Source: Variovorax sp. KBW07 (GTDB taxonomy: Bacteria; Pseudomonadota; Gammaproteobacteria; Burkholderiales; Burkholderiaceae_C). Taken from it: 42,859 bases of DNA. The first letter of the stretch is position 1. The number at the start of each line of letters is the position of its first letter. Shown here one piece after another: positions 33,513 to 42,363 of this stretch. The DNA is taken from positions 1 through 42,859 of the forward strand of contig NZ_QAJK01000096.1 of NCBI RefSeq assembly GCF_003852515.1, read 5' to 3'. The notes beneath the pieces were generated by a model, which ran no database searches, was not told the origin of the DNA, and was given only the letters and a program-made list of their open reading frames with translations. Position numbers and translations under genes: made by a program.

Positions 33513-34239
33513 GCGCCACGCCCCTTCGATGCGCCGGGCGCATCGCTACGCGGCCTACTTCGCGCCCACCATCGAAAGCCCCTGGTGGGAGGCCGGCAGC
33601 AATTGGCTGGGCCGGTGCGCGGCCAGTGGCCAGGCCAGGCCGCAACCGGTCTTCGACGGACTGCCCGCCGAACTGCAACGCAAGGCCACGGCCGCGCCCC
33701 GGCGCTATGGCTGGCACGCCACGCTTGCCGCGCCCTTCACGCTGTGGCCGCACATCGAGGAAGCCACCCTGCGCGATGGCCTGCAGACGCTCTGCCAGGC
33801 CTGGGAGCCGTTCGACATGCCGCCGCTCGAAGTGGCGCTGCTCGATGATTTTCTTGCGCTCGTGCCCGCGCAACCCAGCCCGGCGTTGCACGCGGTGGCC
33901 GGTGCCTGCGTGACGGGCCTTCATGCCTTTGCCGAGCCGCTCTCGCCCGCCGAACTGCAGCGCCGCCGCGCGGCCGGCCTCACGCCCGAAGAAGACGTGT
34001 TGCTGGTGCGATGGGGCTACCCCTTCGTGCTGGAGCGCTTCCGCTTCCACATGTCGCTGACCGGTTCGCTGCGCGACACCGAACCCGCCGCGGTGGACGC
34101 GTTGCGCGCGGCGGCGCAGCAGTATTTCGCGCCGCTGCTGGCGGCGCCGCCCTTGCGCTTCGAAGCCATCAGCCTATTTGCCGAACCCACGCCCGGTGCC
34201 GACTTCATGTGCCTGGCGCAGATGGAGCTGGGCCAATGA
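33505..34239 (+). CDS. DUF1045 protein, 2H phosphoesterase of the phn locus
   Basis: A 244-residue protein of the DUF1045 family found in phosphonate operons. The two HxT/SxL motifs of the 2H phosphoesterase fold are clear: GWHATL (His71, Thr73) and RFHMSLTG (His182, Ser184). 2H enzymes open cyclic phosphates. C-P lyase releases 5-phosphoribosyl 1,2-cyclic phosphate, which E. coli opens with PhnP; no phnP is present here, so this protein is the likely replacement (inference). It is coupled on both sides: it starts inside phnF and its stop overlaps the phnN start. Confidence 0.9.
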   Translation: MNERHAPSMRRAHRYAAYFAPTIESPWWEAGSNWLGRCAASGQARPQPVFDGLPAELQRKATAAPRRYGWHATLAAPFTLWPHIEEATLRDGLQTLCQAWEPFDMPPLEVALLDDFLALVPAQPSPALHAVAGACVTGLHAFAEPLSPAELQRRRAAGLTPEEDVLLVRWGYPFVLERFRFHMSLTGSLRDTEPAAVDALRAAAQQYFAPLLAAPPLRFEAISLFAEPTPGADFMCLAQMELGQ

Positions 34240-34796
34240 GCGGGCGGCTCGTGTACGTGGCCGGCCCCTCGGGCGCCGGCAAGGACAGCCTGCTCGCATG
34301 GCTGAAGAACCAACTGGCGCCCGACGCGCCGGTCGCCTTCGCGCGGCGCACCATCACGCGCGCCGCCACGGCGGACGGCGAGCAGCACGACAGCATCGAC
34401 ACCCACGGCTTTCTGCAATTGCGCGAAGCCGGCGCCTTCGGGCTCCACTGGGAAGCCAATAGCCTGTGCTACGGCGTGCGCCATGCCGAGCTGCCACCGC
34501 AGCGCGGCAGCGACGTGGTGATCGTGAATGGATCGCGAGCCTACCTGCCGGAAGCGGCGCGCCGCTATCCGGACATGACGGTGGTGCACATCACGGCCAG
34601 TGTGCAAACCCTGCGGGAGCGCCTCATGGCGCGGGGCCGCGAATCGGCCGACATGGTGGAGGCACGGGTGCGGCGCGCGCTCGACTTCCGCATGCCTGCG
34701 GGCCTTGCCACCATCGAGATCCACAACGACCAGCAGGGACTGGCCGAGGCCGGGGCACAGCTGGCGCGTGCGCTCGGGCTGGCAGCCGTCGCGTAG
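34236..34796 (+). CDS. phnN: Ribose 1,5-bisphosphate phosphokinase
   Basis: A 186-residue kinase with a guanylate-kinase-like P-loop (GPSGAGKDS, residues 10-18) that phosphorylates ribose 1,5-bisphosphate to PRPP, the last step that returns the C-P lyase ribose to metabolism. Other landmarks are FARRTITR, GLHWEANSLCYGV and VVIVNGSRAYLPEAARR. The start overlaps the DUF1045 stop (ATGA). A GC palindrome (34802-34815) lies in the 24 bases before the convergent SDR gene ends. Confidence 0.95.
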   Translation: MSGRLVYVAGPSGAGKDSLLAWLKNQLAPDAPVAFARRTITRAATADGEQHDSIDTHGFLQLREAGAFGLHWEANSLCYGVRHAELPPQRGSDVVIVNGSRAYLPEAARRYPDMTVVHITASVQTLRERLMARGRESADMVEARVRRALDFRMPAGLATIEIHNDQQGLAEAGAQLARALGLAAVA

Positions 34797-34820
34797 CGCA
34801 CGCCGGCCGGCCGGCCTGGG

Positions 34821-35723
34821 CTACATCTCGAAGGCTTCGACCTGCCGCCCATCGATGTCGGTGAAGCCGTATTCGCGGGCCAGGTCGGCCACGCGCAGCA
34901 CTTCGCCGCTCTTGCCCAGCACCTTCGAATCGCCCGCCAGCGCCACGACCGCGCGGCCCAGGTAGCGCGGCGATTCGGTGCGCGCCAGCGCCGGGCGTTC
35001 CTGCCAATGCGCCTCGTCGGTCTTGTGGCCCGCGAGCACGAACTCCGTTCGCATCCAGCCGGGCGACACCGCGATGGAAGCGACGTTGTGCGCGCGCAGG
35101 TCTTGCGCCATGCCGAAGGCCAGCCGCGTCATCGAGGCCTTGGCCAGGTCGTAGAAAAGGCTGCCGCGCAGGTAGTGGCCGCGGTCCCAGAAAGTGGTGG
35201 TGAGCATCAGCCCCTTCTTCTGGCGCACCATCAGCGGTGCGGCGCAGCGGCTGGCCACGAGGTGGTTGCGCACGCCGCGGTCGAACATCGAATCCCAGTT
35301 CGACAGCGGGTGCTCCCAGAACGGCGCTTCGAACACGCCGTTGAAAGTCTCGTGGCCGCCCCAGGCGTTGTTGACCAGCAGGTCGAGCCGACCGGCATCG
35401 CGTTCCACGCGCGCAAAGAGCGCCGCCACTTCTTCTTCGCGGGTGTGGTCGCAGGGCACGGCAATGCCGCGCCCGCCCATGCGGTTGACCTCGTCGGCGG
35501 TGTCGTCGATGCTGCCGGGCACTGCTTGCATGTCCGACAGCGCCAGCAGTTGGCCGTAGGTGTCGGCCGGGTGTTCGCGCGTGCTGCGCCCGGTCACGTA
35601 CACGGTGGCCCCGGCGGCACCCAGTTCCTGCGCGATGCCGCGGCCCGCGCCGCGGCTGGCACCGGTCACCACGGCCACGCAGTCCTTCAATGGACGGTGG
35701 CCGTTTTCGTTGTTCTGCATCAT
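34821..35723 (-). CDS. SDR-family oxidoreductase (DHRS1-like)
   Basis: A 300-residue short-chain dehydrogenase. The cofactor motif is TGASRGAG (20-27), TGRS follows the second strand, NNAWGG takes the place of NNAG, and the catalytic Tyr-Lys lies in FYDLAKAS. The pattern with a long insert around PFWEHPLSNWDSMFDRGVRNH and the TTFWDRGHYLRG strand resembles the animal DHRS1 group and its bacterial relatives, whose substrates are uncertain. A good GGAG ribosome-binding site precedes the double ATG (35723/35720). It converges on phnN. Confidence 0.88.
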   Translation of the reverse strand: MMQNNENGHRPLKDCVAVVTGASRGAGRGIAQELGAAGATVYVTGRSTREHPADTYGQLLALSDMQAVPGSIDDTADEVNRMGGRGIAVPCDHTREEEVAALFARVERDAGRLDLLVNNAWGGHETFNGVFEAPFWEHPLSNWDSMFDRGVRNHLVASRCAAPLMVRQKKGLMLTTTFWDRGHYLRGSLFYDLAKASMTRLAFGMAQDLRAHNVASIAVSPGWMRTEFVLAGHKTDEAHWQERPALARTESPRYLGRAVVALAGDSKVLGKSGEVLRVADLAREYGFTDIDGRQVEAFEM

Positions 35724-35777
35724 GTGCGGTTGCTCCTTCTGTCTGCCTGCATGAGAGCCGACGAAGATAGTGCGGGC

Positions 35778-36656
35778 TCAGCGCGCCGTCTTGGAAGAAC
35801 CCGAAACGGCATGGCCCATGAACTCGGTCGGCGTGACGCCGCAGAGCGCGCGGAACTCGTTCACCAGGTGCGACTGGTCGTAGAAGCCGCTGTCGAGTGC
35901 CACATCGGCCCATGCGGGCGAAGAAGGCTGCAGGCGCAATGCACGCAGGCAGCCATGCAGCCTCGCGAGCCGGCTCCATGCGCGCGGCGACAGCCCGGCA
36001 TGCGCTTGAAAGAGCTGCTGCAAACGCCGCTCGCCAACGCCGACGGCGGCGGCTACCTCGCGCAACGGCCGGCGCCCACCCGATGCGGCGATGAGTTGCG
36101 CGGCGCGCATCGCGGCTGCCACGGGCTGACTCTTGGTATCGCTGCCGGCGAGCCGTCGTTGCAAAGCCGCATGCAGCAACGCCACGCGCGCCGCATCGTC
36201 TGGCGCCTCGGCCATGCGCGCCAGCAGTTCGCTGCCTTCGCCGTGCCACAACGCATCGAGGTGCACGGCGCCGCCGCTGATCTCCCCGGCCGGCATGCCC
36301 AGCAAGGCCGCCGCCGCGCCGGGGCGCAGCGTGACGGAGAGCCCTTCGACACGCCGGCGCATGCGCACCACGACCGGTGCGGCCGATGCACCGATGGCCT
36401 CAACCGCATACCCCTCGCCATCATCGGCGGATGGCGCATCGCCGAAATTGAAGACCAGCCGCACCGCGCCGTCGGGCAGCACGCGCTCGCGCATCTCGTG
36501 GCCTTCGGCAAAAGTCTCGCGGTACATCAGGATGTGCGAGACATGCCGTTGCAGCGACTCGCACACCGGGAGCGCGCGCAGCGTGCCGGCGGGCACGCCC
36601 GACTCCGGTCCGTGCAACGGATCGTCGTCGAGGCGAAGAAAGAGGCGTTCGGCCAT
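35778..36656 (-). CDS. AraC-family transcriptional regulator
   Basis: A 292-residue regulator. The N-terminal part (MRERVLPDGAVRLVFNFGD) is of the AraC group with the short DUF6597-like sensor domain. The C-terminal part has two helix-turn-helix motifs (RPLREVAAAVGVGERRLQQLFQ and WADVALDSGFYDQSHLVNEFRALCGVTPTEFM). It lies upstream of the SDR gene on the same strand and divergent from the glutathione transferase-like gene, either of which may be its target. Confidence 0.9.
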   Translation of the reverse strand: MAERLFLRLDDDPLHGPESGVPAGTLRALPVCESLQRHVSHILMYRETFAEGHEMRERVLPDGAVRLVFNFGDAPSADDGEGYAVEAIGASAAPVVVRMRRRVEGLSVTLRPGAAAALLGMPAGEISGGAVHLDALWHGEGSELLARMAEAPDDAARVALLHAALQRRLAGSDTKSQPVAAAMRAAQLIAASGGRRPLREVAAAVGVGERRLQQLFQAHAGLSPRAWSRLARLHGCLRALRLQPSSPAWADVALDSGFYDQSHLVNEFRALCGVTPTEFMGHAVSGSSKTAR

Positions 36657-36739
36657 GGCCGCCCATTGTGATGAAAACCCCGCCGGCGCGCGAGCCAGCC
36701 GCAGTGCCTGAAAATCGGCCGCTTCGCCCGCACATCCGA

Positions 36740-37411
36740 ATGCCCACTGCCGCCCTCCCCGTTCTCTATTCGTTCCGCCGCTGCCCTTATGCGATGTGGG
36801 CAAGGCTCGCGCTCGTCGCAAGCGGCCAGCGCTGCGAGTTGCGCGAAGTCGTGCTGAAGAACAAGCCGGCCGACATGCTGGCCGCATCGCCCAAGGGCAC
36901 GGTGCCGGTGCTGGTGACGCCAGAAGGCGCGGTGCTCGAGCAAAGCCTGGACGTGATGCGCTGGGCCCTGCAACGCAACGACCCGCAACGCTGGCTGCAA
37001 CCCGACGCGGGCACGCTCGAAGACATGCTGGCGCTGGTGGCCACCTGCGACGACGAGTTCAAGCCGCAGCTCGACCGCTACAAGTACCCCGGGCGGTTTG
37101 CTGACGAGGACGCACAAGGTTCCGCGGCCCGCGAGCGCGGCGCCCGGTTCCTGCGCGAACTCGAAGCCCGGCTTTCTGCGACGGCACACCTGGCGGGCAC
37201 GCACGCCACATTGGCCGATGCCGCCGTCATGCCCTTCGTGCGCCAGTTCGCGATGGTCGCGCCCGCATGGTTCGATGCCCAGCCCTGGCCCCGCCTGCAT
37301 GCCTGGCTGTCGGGCTGGACCGCCAGCGATCTGTTCGCACGCGCGATGCACAAGTACGCGCCGTGGCCGGGCGGCGGTGAAGCCGGCGTCGACTTCCCTC
37401 CTTCGCTGTAG
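36740..37411 (+). CDS. Glutathione S-transferase-like protein
   Basis: A 223-residue protein with a thioredoxin-fold N-terminus, active-site Cys15 in YSFRRCPYAMWARLAL, cis-Pro in GTVPVLVTPEG and SLDVMRW, then the all-helical GST C-terminal domain (LADAAVMPFVRQFAMV). A CP active site is typical of omega/glutaredoxin-2-like members with thiol transferase activity. The ATG at 36740 fits the domain and leaves room for a divergent promoter; an ATG at 36671 would add 23 unusual residues and lie almost against the AraC start. Confidence 0.85.
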   Translation: MPTAALPVLYSFRRCPYAMWARLALVASGQRCELREVVLKNKPADMLAASPKGTVPVLVTPEGAVLEQSLDVMRWALQRNDPQRWLQPDAGTLEDMLALVATCDDEFKPQLDRYKYPGRFADEDAQGSAARERGARFLRELEARLSATAHLAGTHATLADAAVMPFVRQFAMVAPAWFDAQPWPRLHAWLSGWTASDLFARAMHKYAPWPGGGEAGVDFPPSL

Positions 37412-37431
37412 CGGACCAGGTCCGTTCAGTC

Positions 37432-38340
37432 CTAAGCCGCCATCGCGGCTTCGGACGCCCGCTGCACGCACTCCACGAAGTGCTGCGCCGCCGGCGTCAG
37501 CAACTGCCCCTTGCGCTTGATGACGCACACGTTCAGCGTCGGCAGCGTTTCGCGGATGTCCACGCGGCAGATGCCGTGGCGCTTGAAGGTGAGCTTGACC
37601 AGCGGCTCGACGAACAGGCCGATCAGGTCCATGTGCCCTACCAGCCCGAGCGCCACCGTGACCGATTGCCCCTGTATGACGCGCGTCGGCGGCGGCAGGC
37701 CCAGCGGCATGAACAGCGGCGCCACCGAGTCGCTTCCGCGCTGGTCATGGTCGTCGCCCGGCAAGATCCATTCGGCGTCGTACAGCTCCTTCAGCGAGCG
37801 GCTCGCGCGCAGCGGGTGGCGCTCGCGCAGGCCGACCACCAGCTGCACGGGGAACAACTCGATCGCCTCGAACTGCGGATCGAGCCGGCCCGGCACCACG
37901 TGCGCCACCGCAAAGTCCAGGTAGCCATCGCGCAGCCGCGCCAGCATCCACGGCAGCACCGCCTCGCTGAACTGCACATCGACCGCGGGCAGCCGCGTGT
38001 GGAAGTCCTTGAAAGCCGCGGGCAGCACGGTCAGCGCGAAAGAGGCGCTCACCGCCAGCGAGATGGAGCCGGTCGCGCCGTCGCGTATCTGCGCAATTTC
38101 GTCGCGCGCGCGCTGCATGTCGGACAGCAGCAGCCTCGCCCTGGGCGCGAAGGCCCGGCCGAACTCGGTGAGCCGCACGCCCTTGACGCTGCGCTCCACC
38201 AGCGGCGCGCCGACCTCGCGCTCCAGCTCGCGCACGATCTTGGTCACGGCCGGTTGCGAGATGCCCAGCACGCGCGCAGCGGCCCGGATACTCATCTGCT
38301 CGACCACCGCCACGAAGGCGTGCAGCTGGTTGGGTTTCAT
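37432..38340 (-). CDS. LysR-family transcriptional regulator
   Basis: A 302-residue LTTR: N-terminal winged helix (MKPNQLHAFVAVVEQMSIRAAARVLGISQPAVTKIVRELE) and a periplasmic-binding-like effector domain (GSISLAVSASFALTVLPAAFKDFHTRLP). It is divergent from the symporter gene with 133 bases between, the standard arrangement for a LysR regulator and its target. The ATG at 38340 was chosen; the frame runs three codons further to a TTG. A small CGGACC-a-GGTCCG dyad (37412-37424) separates it from the convergent GST gene. Confidence 0.93.
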   Translation of the reverse strand: MKPNQLHAFVAVVEQMSIRAAARVLGISQPAVTKIVRELEREVGAPLVERSVKGVRLTEFGRAFAPRARLLLSDMQRARDEIAQIRDGATGSISLAVSASFALTVLPAAFKDFHTRLPAVDVQFSEAVLPWMLARLRDGYLDFAVAHVVPGRLDPQFEAIELFPVQLVVGLRERHPLRASRSLKELYDAEWILPGDDHDQRGSDSVAPLFMPLGLPPPTRVIQGQSVTVALGLVGHMDLIGLFVEPLVKLTFKRHGICRVDIRETLPTLNVCVIKRKGQLLTPAAQHFVECVQRASEAAMAA

Positions 38341-38373
38341 GAAAACCAAAAGTTATCTTTAACGCCCAATTAT

Positions 38374-38388
38374 TGTCTTTTCATGACA
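38374..38388. promoter_or_regulatory. Candidate LysR-type binding site
   Basis: TGTC-N7-GACA in an AT-rich stretch of the divergent LysR/symporter gap. The interrupted dyad of 15 bases resembles LTTR boxes, and a second partial dyad (GTTA-N4-TAAC, around 38352) lies close to the regulator start. Confidence 0.35.
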
Positions 38389-38473
38389 GCTGCGAGTCTC
38401 TAGCATCCGGCGCGGTCGGGGCGTAGATACCTTCGGCCGACATCCTCGAAAAGCAAAGACACACTGGAGAGAC

Positions 38474-39793
38474 ATGAGCACCCCAAGCAAGCAGCCCCCG
38501 ACGTCCGCGCGCAGGCGCCAGACCATCGTGGCCACAACCATCGGCAACGGGCTGGAGTTTTTCGACTTCACGGTCTACGGCTTCCTGGCCCTGGTGATCG
38601 GCAAGCTGTTCTTTCCGACCTTCAATTCGTACGGACAGCTGCTGCTGACGGTGGCCAGCTTCGGTGTCGGCTTCATCATGCGGCCGCTGGGCGGCATCGT
38701 CATCGGCGCGTACGCCGACCGCGCGGGCCGCAAGAAGGCCATGACGCTCACCATCTTCCTGATGGCCCTGGGCTGCGCGCTGATCGCGTTCACGCCCACC
38801 TACGCGAGCATCGGCGTCGCGGCGCCGATCATCATCGTGGTGGCCCGGTTGATCCAGGGCTTCTCGGCGGGCGGCGAAGTGGGCGCCTCGACCACGCTGC
38901 TGGTGGAGCACGCCACGCCGGCCAACCGCGGCTACATGGCGAGCTGGCAGTTCGCGAGCCAGGGCCTGGGCGTGCTGATGGGCGCCGTGGTGGTGGGCGC
39001 GCTGACCGTCTCGCTGTCTACCGAGGCCATGCAGAGCTGGGGCTGGCGCGTGCCGTTCATCCTGGGCATGCTGATTGCGCCGGTGGGCATGTACATCCGC
39101 CGGCACCTGGAAGAGTCGCTGCACATCTCGCCCGAAGAAGCCGCCGCGCCGCGCCGCCAGAGCAGCCTGGCGATCGTTTGCACGCAGCACGGCAAGACGG
39201 TGCTGGCCGCCATCCTCGCGCTGGTCGGCGGCACCACGGCCGCCTATGTGGTGACCTTCTACATGCCGACCTACGCCGTGCGCGAGCTTGGCCTCACGCC
39301 ATCGGTGGCGCTGATCGGCGCCGCCATTACCGGGCTGATCTCGTTCGCGCTCGCGCCCTTCGTCGGCAAGCTGTCGGACGTGGTGGGCCGCAAGCCGCTG
39401 ATCTTGTGGAGCCGCGTGGCGCTGGCGATCGTGATCTACCCGGCCTTCCTGTGGCTCAACGCCTCGCCGACGCCAACCGTGCTGTTCGTGGTGCTGGCCG
39501 CGCTGAGCGTGGGCCTGGTGGCGCAAACGGTGCCGGGCATCACCATGCTGCCCGAGATGTTCCCGAAGGCGGTGCGCGCCAGCGGCATGTCCCTGGTGTA
39601 CAGCGTGGGCGTGGCGCTGTTCGGCGGCTTTGCGCCCTTCGTGAGTACCTGGTTGGTCAATGCCACCGGCAGCAAGCTCGCGCCGGCCTGGTACCTGGTC
39701 GTGATGACGGTGGTTTCGCTGCTCGGCCTGCTCTGGCTGCGCGACCACACCGGCCGCGACATCGACGCCGCCAACGCGCACGCGCCGGCCTGA
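38474..39793 (+). CDS. MFS metabolite:proton symporter (MHS family)
   Basis: A 439-residue transporter with 12 predicted membrane segments. The N-terminus (RRQTIVATTIGNGLEFFDFTVYGFLA) and the loop motif GAYADRAGRKKAM, with MRPLGGIVIG just before it, mark the MHS family of the MFS (KgtP, ProP, ShiA relatives), which take up organic acids, osmolytes or amino-acid derivatives with protons. A GGAGAG ribosome-binding site is present. The DUF2817 enzyme follows after 47 bases, so the pair probably imports and then hydrolyses one compound. Confidence 0.92.
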   Translation: MSTPSKQPPTSARRRQTIVATTIGNGLEFFDFTVYGFLALVIGKLFFPTFNSYGQLLLTVASFGVGFIMRPLGGIVIGAYADRAGRKKAMTLTIFLMALGCALIAFTPTYASIGVAAPIIIVVARLIQGFSAGGEVGASTTLLVEHATPANRGYMASWQFASQGLGVLMGAVVVGALTVSLSTEAMQSWGWRVPFILGMLIAPVGMYIRRHLEESLHISPEEAAAPRRQSSLAIVCTQHGKTVLAAILALVGGTTAAYVVTFYMPTYAVRELGLTPSVALIGAAITGLISFALAPFVGKLSDVVGRKPLILWSRVALAIVIYPAFLWLNASPTPTVLFVVLAALSVGLVAQTVPGITMLPEMFPKAVRASGMSLVYSVGVALFGGFAPFVSTWLVNATGSKLAPAWYLVVMTVVSLLGLLWLRDHTGRDIDAANAHAPA

Positions 39794-39840
39794 TTCGCGA
39801 CCTTAGCGCCCCACATTTTTCGGACAGGAGCCCACATCCC

Positions 39841-40947
39841 ATGCAAACACAACAACGCACCGCCGCCACCCGTTATTTTTCGGGCACGTATGTCGAAGCC
39901 CGCGCCAAGTTTCTCGAGGCCGCCGCCCAGCGCGGCGCGGCCATTGAATCGTTCGTGCTCGAAGCGCACCGCGGCGCGCTCGGCGAAGAGCTGGCCACCG
40001 ACGTGGCACTCATCGGCGCGAAAGACGCGAAGAAGGTACTGCTGGTGACCTCGGGCACGCACGGCCCCGAAGGCTTCTGCGGCTCGGGCGCGCAGGTCGC
40101 CACGCTGAACGACGCCGACCTGCTGGGCCGGCTCGAACAGGCCGGCGTGGCGCTGCTGCTGGTGCACGCGGTCAACCCGCACGGTTTTTCGCACCTGCAC
40201 CGCACCAACGAAGACAACATCGACCTGAACCGTAACCACATCGACTTCAACGCGCCGCTGCCGGTGAACGCCGGCTATGCCGAGGTCGAGCCGCTGGTGC
40301 TGCCCGCCACGTGGCCGCCGACACCCGCCGACGACGCAGCCGTGGGCGCCTACATCGGCAAGCATGGCATGACTGCCTTCCGCGCGGCCGTGACCAAGGG
40401 CCAGTACACCTCGCCCGACGGCCTGTTCTACGGCGGCACCGCGCCGTCGTGGAGCAACAAGACCATTCGCGCCATCTTGCGCAAGTACGCGGCATCGGCC
40501 ACGCACCTCGGCTGGATCGACGTGCACACCGGCCTGGGCCCCTACGGCCACGGCGAGAAGATCTACCCGGGCCGCAACACGCCCGAAGACCTCGCGATGG
40601 CGCATGCCTGGTGGGGCGCCGACGTGTTCGCGCCCTTCGCCGGCGATTCGGCCTCGGCCGACGTGTCGGGCCCCGTCATCTCGACCGCGTACGACGAATG
40701 CCCGAACGCCCGCGTCGCGCCGATGGGCCTGGAGTTCGGCACCCTGCCCGACCTGGAAGTGCTGCTTCGCCTGCGCGCCGACACCTGGCTGCGCCGCTAC
40801 CCCGAGGCACCGGAAGCGCAGAAGCGAGAGATCCGCGCGCAGCTGCGCGACGCGTTCTATTGCGACAACGAGGAGTGGAAGGGCATGGTGCTGGGGCAGA
40901 CGCGTGTCGTGCTGCTGCAGACCCTGCAGGGCTTGCGCAAGGCCTGA
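39841..40947 (+). CDS. DUF2817 protein, M14-like zinc hydrolase
   Basis: A 368-residue protein of the DUF2817 family, related to zinc carboxypeptidases/aminoacylases. The metal ligands look intact: His74 and Glu77 ([13 protein letters not shown]) and His229 ([12 protein letters not shown]), with the [14 protein letters not shown] segment (123-136) and catalytic Glu298 (MGLEFGTL). It has no signal peptide, so it acts in the cytoplasm, probably on an amide such as a peptide or N-acyl amino acid imported by the symporter upstream (inference). ACAGGAG precedes the ATG. An intrinsic terminator follows. Confidence 0.88.
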   Translation: MQTQQRTAATRYFSGTYVEARAKFLEAAAQRGAAIESFVLEAHRGALGEELATDVALIGAKDAKKVLLVTSGTHGPEGFCGSGAQVATLNDADLLGRLEQAGVALLLVHAVNPHGFSHLHRTNEDNIDLNRNHIDFNAPLPVNAGYAEVEPLVLPATWPPTPADDAAVGAYIGKHGMTAFRAAVTKGQYTSPDGLFYGGTAPSWSNKTIRAILRKYAASATHLGWIDVHTGLGPYGHGEKIYPGRNTPEDLAMAHAWWGADVFAPFAGDSASADVSGPVISTAYDECPNARVAPMGLEFGTLPDLEVLLRLRADTWLRRYPEAPEAQKREIRAQLRDAFYCDNEEWKGMVLGQTRVVLLQTLQGLRKA

Positions 40948-40950
40948 TGC

Positions 40951-40986
40951 CGAAGAGTCCGGTGGGTGCCGGGCTTCGTATTTTTC
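40951..40986 (+). terminator. Intrinsic terminator after the DUF2817 gene
   Basis: CGAAG (40951-40955) pairs with CTTCG (40974-40978), and CCGG (40959-40962) with CCGG (40969-40972), with a small bulge and a TGGGTG loop, followed by TATTTTTCTT. It begins 4 bases after the stop codon and ends just before the convergent enoyl-CoA hydratase gene. Confidence 0.65.
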
Positions 40987-40987
40987 T

Positions 40988-41785
40988 TCAGCCGAAGTTC
41001 GGCGCACGCCGTTCGCGCAGCGAGGCCACGCCCTCGCGCACGTCGGCGCCCGCGAAGCCCATGAATTCGAGCGCCAGCGAGGCGTCGAAGGTCGGTCCGG
41101 CCTGGCGCAGCCAGTTGTTCAGCGCGTACTTGGTCAGGCGGATCGCGCTCTGGCTGCCGGCCGCGAGACGGTCGGCCACTTCATAGGCACGCGGCAGCAG
41201 GTCGGCCTCGTCCACCGCCAGCGACACCAGGCCGATGCGCTCGGCCTCTTCGCCGCTCACCGGCTCGCACAACAGCAGGTGGTACTTGGCCTTGGCCATG
41301 CCGCACAACAGCGGCCACACGATGGCCGCATGGTCGCCCGCCGCCACGCCCAGGCGCGTGTGGCCATCGACGATCTTCGCGTTCTTCGTGGCGATGGAAA
41401 TGTCGGCCAGCAGCCCCGCCACCAGCCCCGCGCCCACCGCCGGGCCATGCATGGCGCTGACGATCGGCTTGTCGCAGTTGATGATGTTGTAGACGAGGTC
41501 GCGCGCTTCTTTCCACACGCGCTGGCGCACCGCGTCGTCGGTCGTCATGTCCTGCACCATGGCCAGGTCGCCGCCGCCCGAGAAGCCCTGCCCTTCGCCC
41601 CGCAGCACCGCGCAGCGCACCGTGTCGTCGGCCGACACGTCGCGCCAGATCTCGGCCAGCTCGCGATGGCCGTCATGGCCCGCCGTGGGCAGCTTGCCGT
41701 TGGTGGCGCGCATCTGGATGTCGAGCACCGCGCCGTTGGCGCCCCGGCGCGTGATGGCAAGGGTCTGGTAGCGGGTGTAGTCCAT
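40988..41785 (-). CDS. Enoyl-CoA hydratase/isomerase-family protein
   Basis: A 265-residue crotonase-fold protein. The oxyanion-hole segments are visible: [16 protein letters not shown] and [43 protein letters not shown]. The usual Glu pair of hydratases is not plain (AGDHAAIV in the second position), so it may be an isomerase, hydrolase or decarboxylase rather than a classical hydratase. No other fatty-acid gene is next to it. Confidence 0.9.
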   Translation of the reverse strand: MDYTRYQTLAITRRGANGAVLDIQMRATNGKLPTAGHDGHRELAEIWRDVSADDTVRCAVLRGEGQGFSGGGDLAMVQDMTTDDAVRQRVWKEARDLVYNIINCDKPIVSAMHGPAVGAGLVAGLLADISIATKNAKIVDGHTRLGVAAGDHAAIVWPLLCGMAKAKYHLLLCEPVSGEEAERIGLVSLAVDEADLLPRAYEVADRLAAGSQSAIRLTKYALNNWLRQAGPTFDASLALEFMGFAGADVREGVASLRERRAPNFG

Positions 41786-41842
41786 GGTGCTGATGTCTCT
41801 TTCGTGTGGCCGGTGGCCTGGTCGTGCGACCGCCTGTTCCGG

Positions 41843-42268
41843 CTATTTCTTGGCGGCCACTTCGCGGCAGCGCTTCACGTTGGCATCGAAGCGCGAGGCC
41901 AGGCCGGGCTCGCATGCGTCGTCGGACGGCATGAGCCGGCACATGCCGACCACGGCGTAGTCCATGACTGCCGCCGTGCACATCGGGTAGGCCGCGAGGT
42001 CGGGGTTGGCCGTGGCCTTGAAGCCCCAGCGTTCTGAGAACTGCACGGTGCGGGCCATGGCGCCATGGAAGAAGCTGCGGTCCTTGGCGGCAATGGCGGC
42101 CTCCATGCGCGGCAGCTCCTCGTTGAGGTAGCCGACGGAGTCCAGCGGAAAGGCGGCCGGGTCTTGCTGCGCGGAGGCGAGCGAGGCGGCCAGCACAAGC
42201 GGCAGGACGGCAAGGGTGCGCGGCAAGGAGCGAAGCATGGCGCGAAGGGGCGTGCGGTGGTGTTGCAT
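41843..42268 (-). CDS. Small exported protein of unknown function
   Basis: A 141-residue protein with a signal peptide (TLAVLPLVLAASLASAQ, the mature part starting near residue 29). The mature part holds three Cys residues in conserved-looking places (YPMCTAAVMDYAVVGMC, then ACEPG) and a fourth near the end (VKRCREV), which may form two disulfides in the periplasm. I do not recognise a family. The start could also be the ATG at 42238 or 42298; none has a strong ribosome-binding site. Confidence 0.7.
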   Translation of the reverse strand: MQHHRTPLRAMLRSLPRTLAVLPLVLAASLASAQQDPAAFPLDSVGYLNEELPRMEAAIAAKDRSFFHGAMARTVQFSERWGFKATANPDLAAYPMCTAAVMDYAVVGMCRLMPSDDACEPGLASRFDANVKRCREVAAKK

Positions 42269-42363
42269 GGCTTCGGATTCTGCAACGTTTGGAAGCATTT
42301 TTGAATTCGCGGCGATGCGTGGGCGCTACGCCGGGGCTTGGGCACCGTCGAGACAGGCGGTGT

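Noticed and set aside
34802-34815. GCCGGCCGGCCGGC palindrome between phnN and the SDR gene
   Set aside because: It could be a bidirectional transcription end, but a short GC repeat in GC-rich DNA without T-runs is weak evidence, so it is noted only in the phnN entry.
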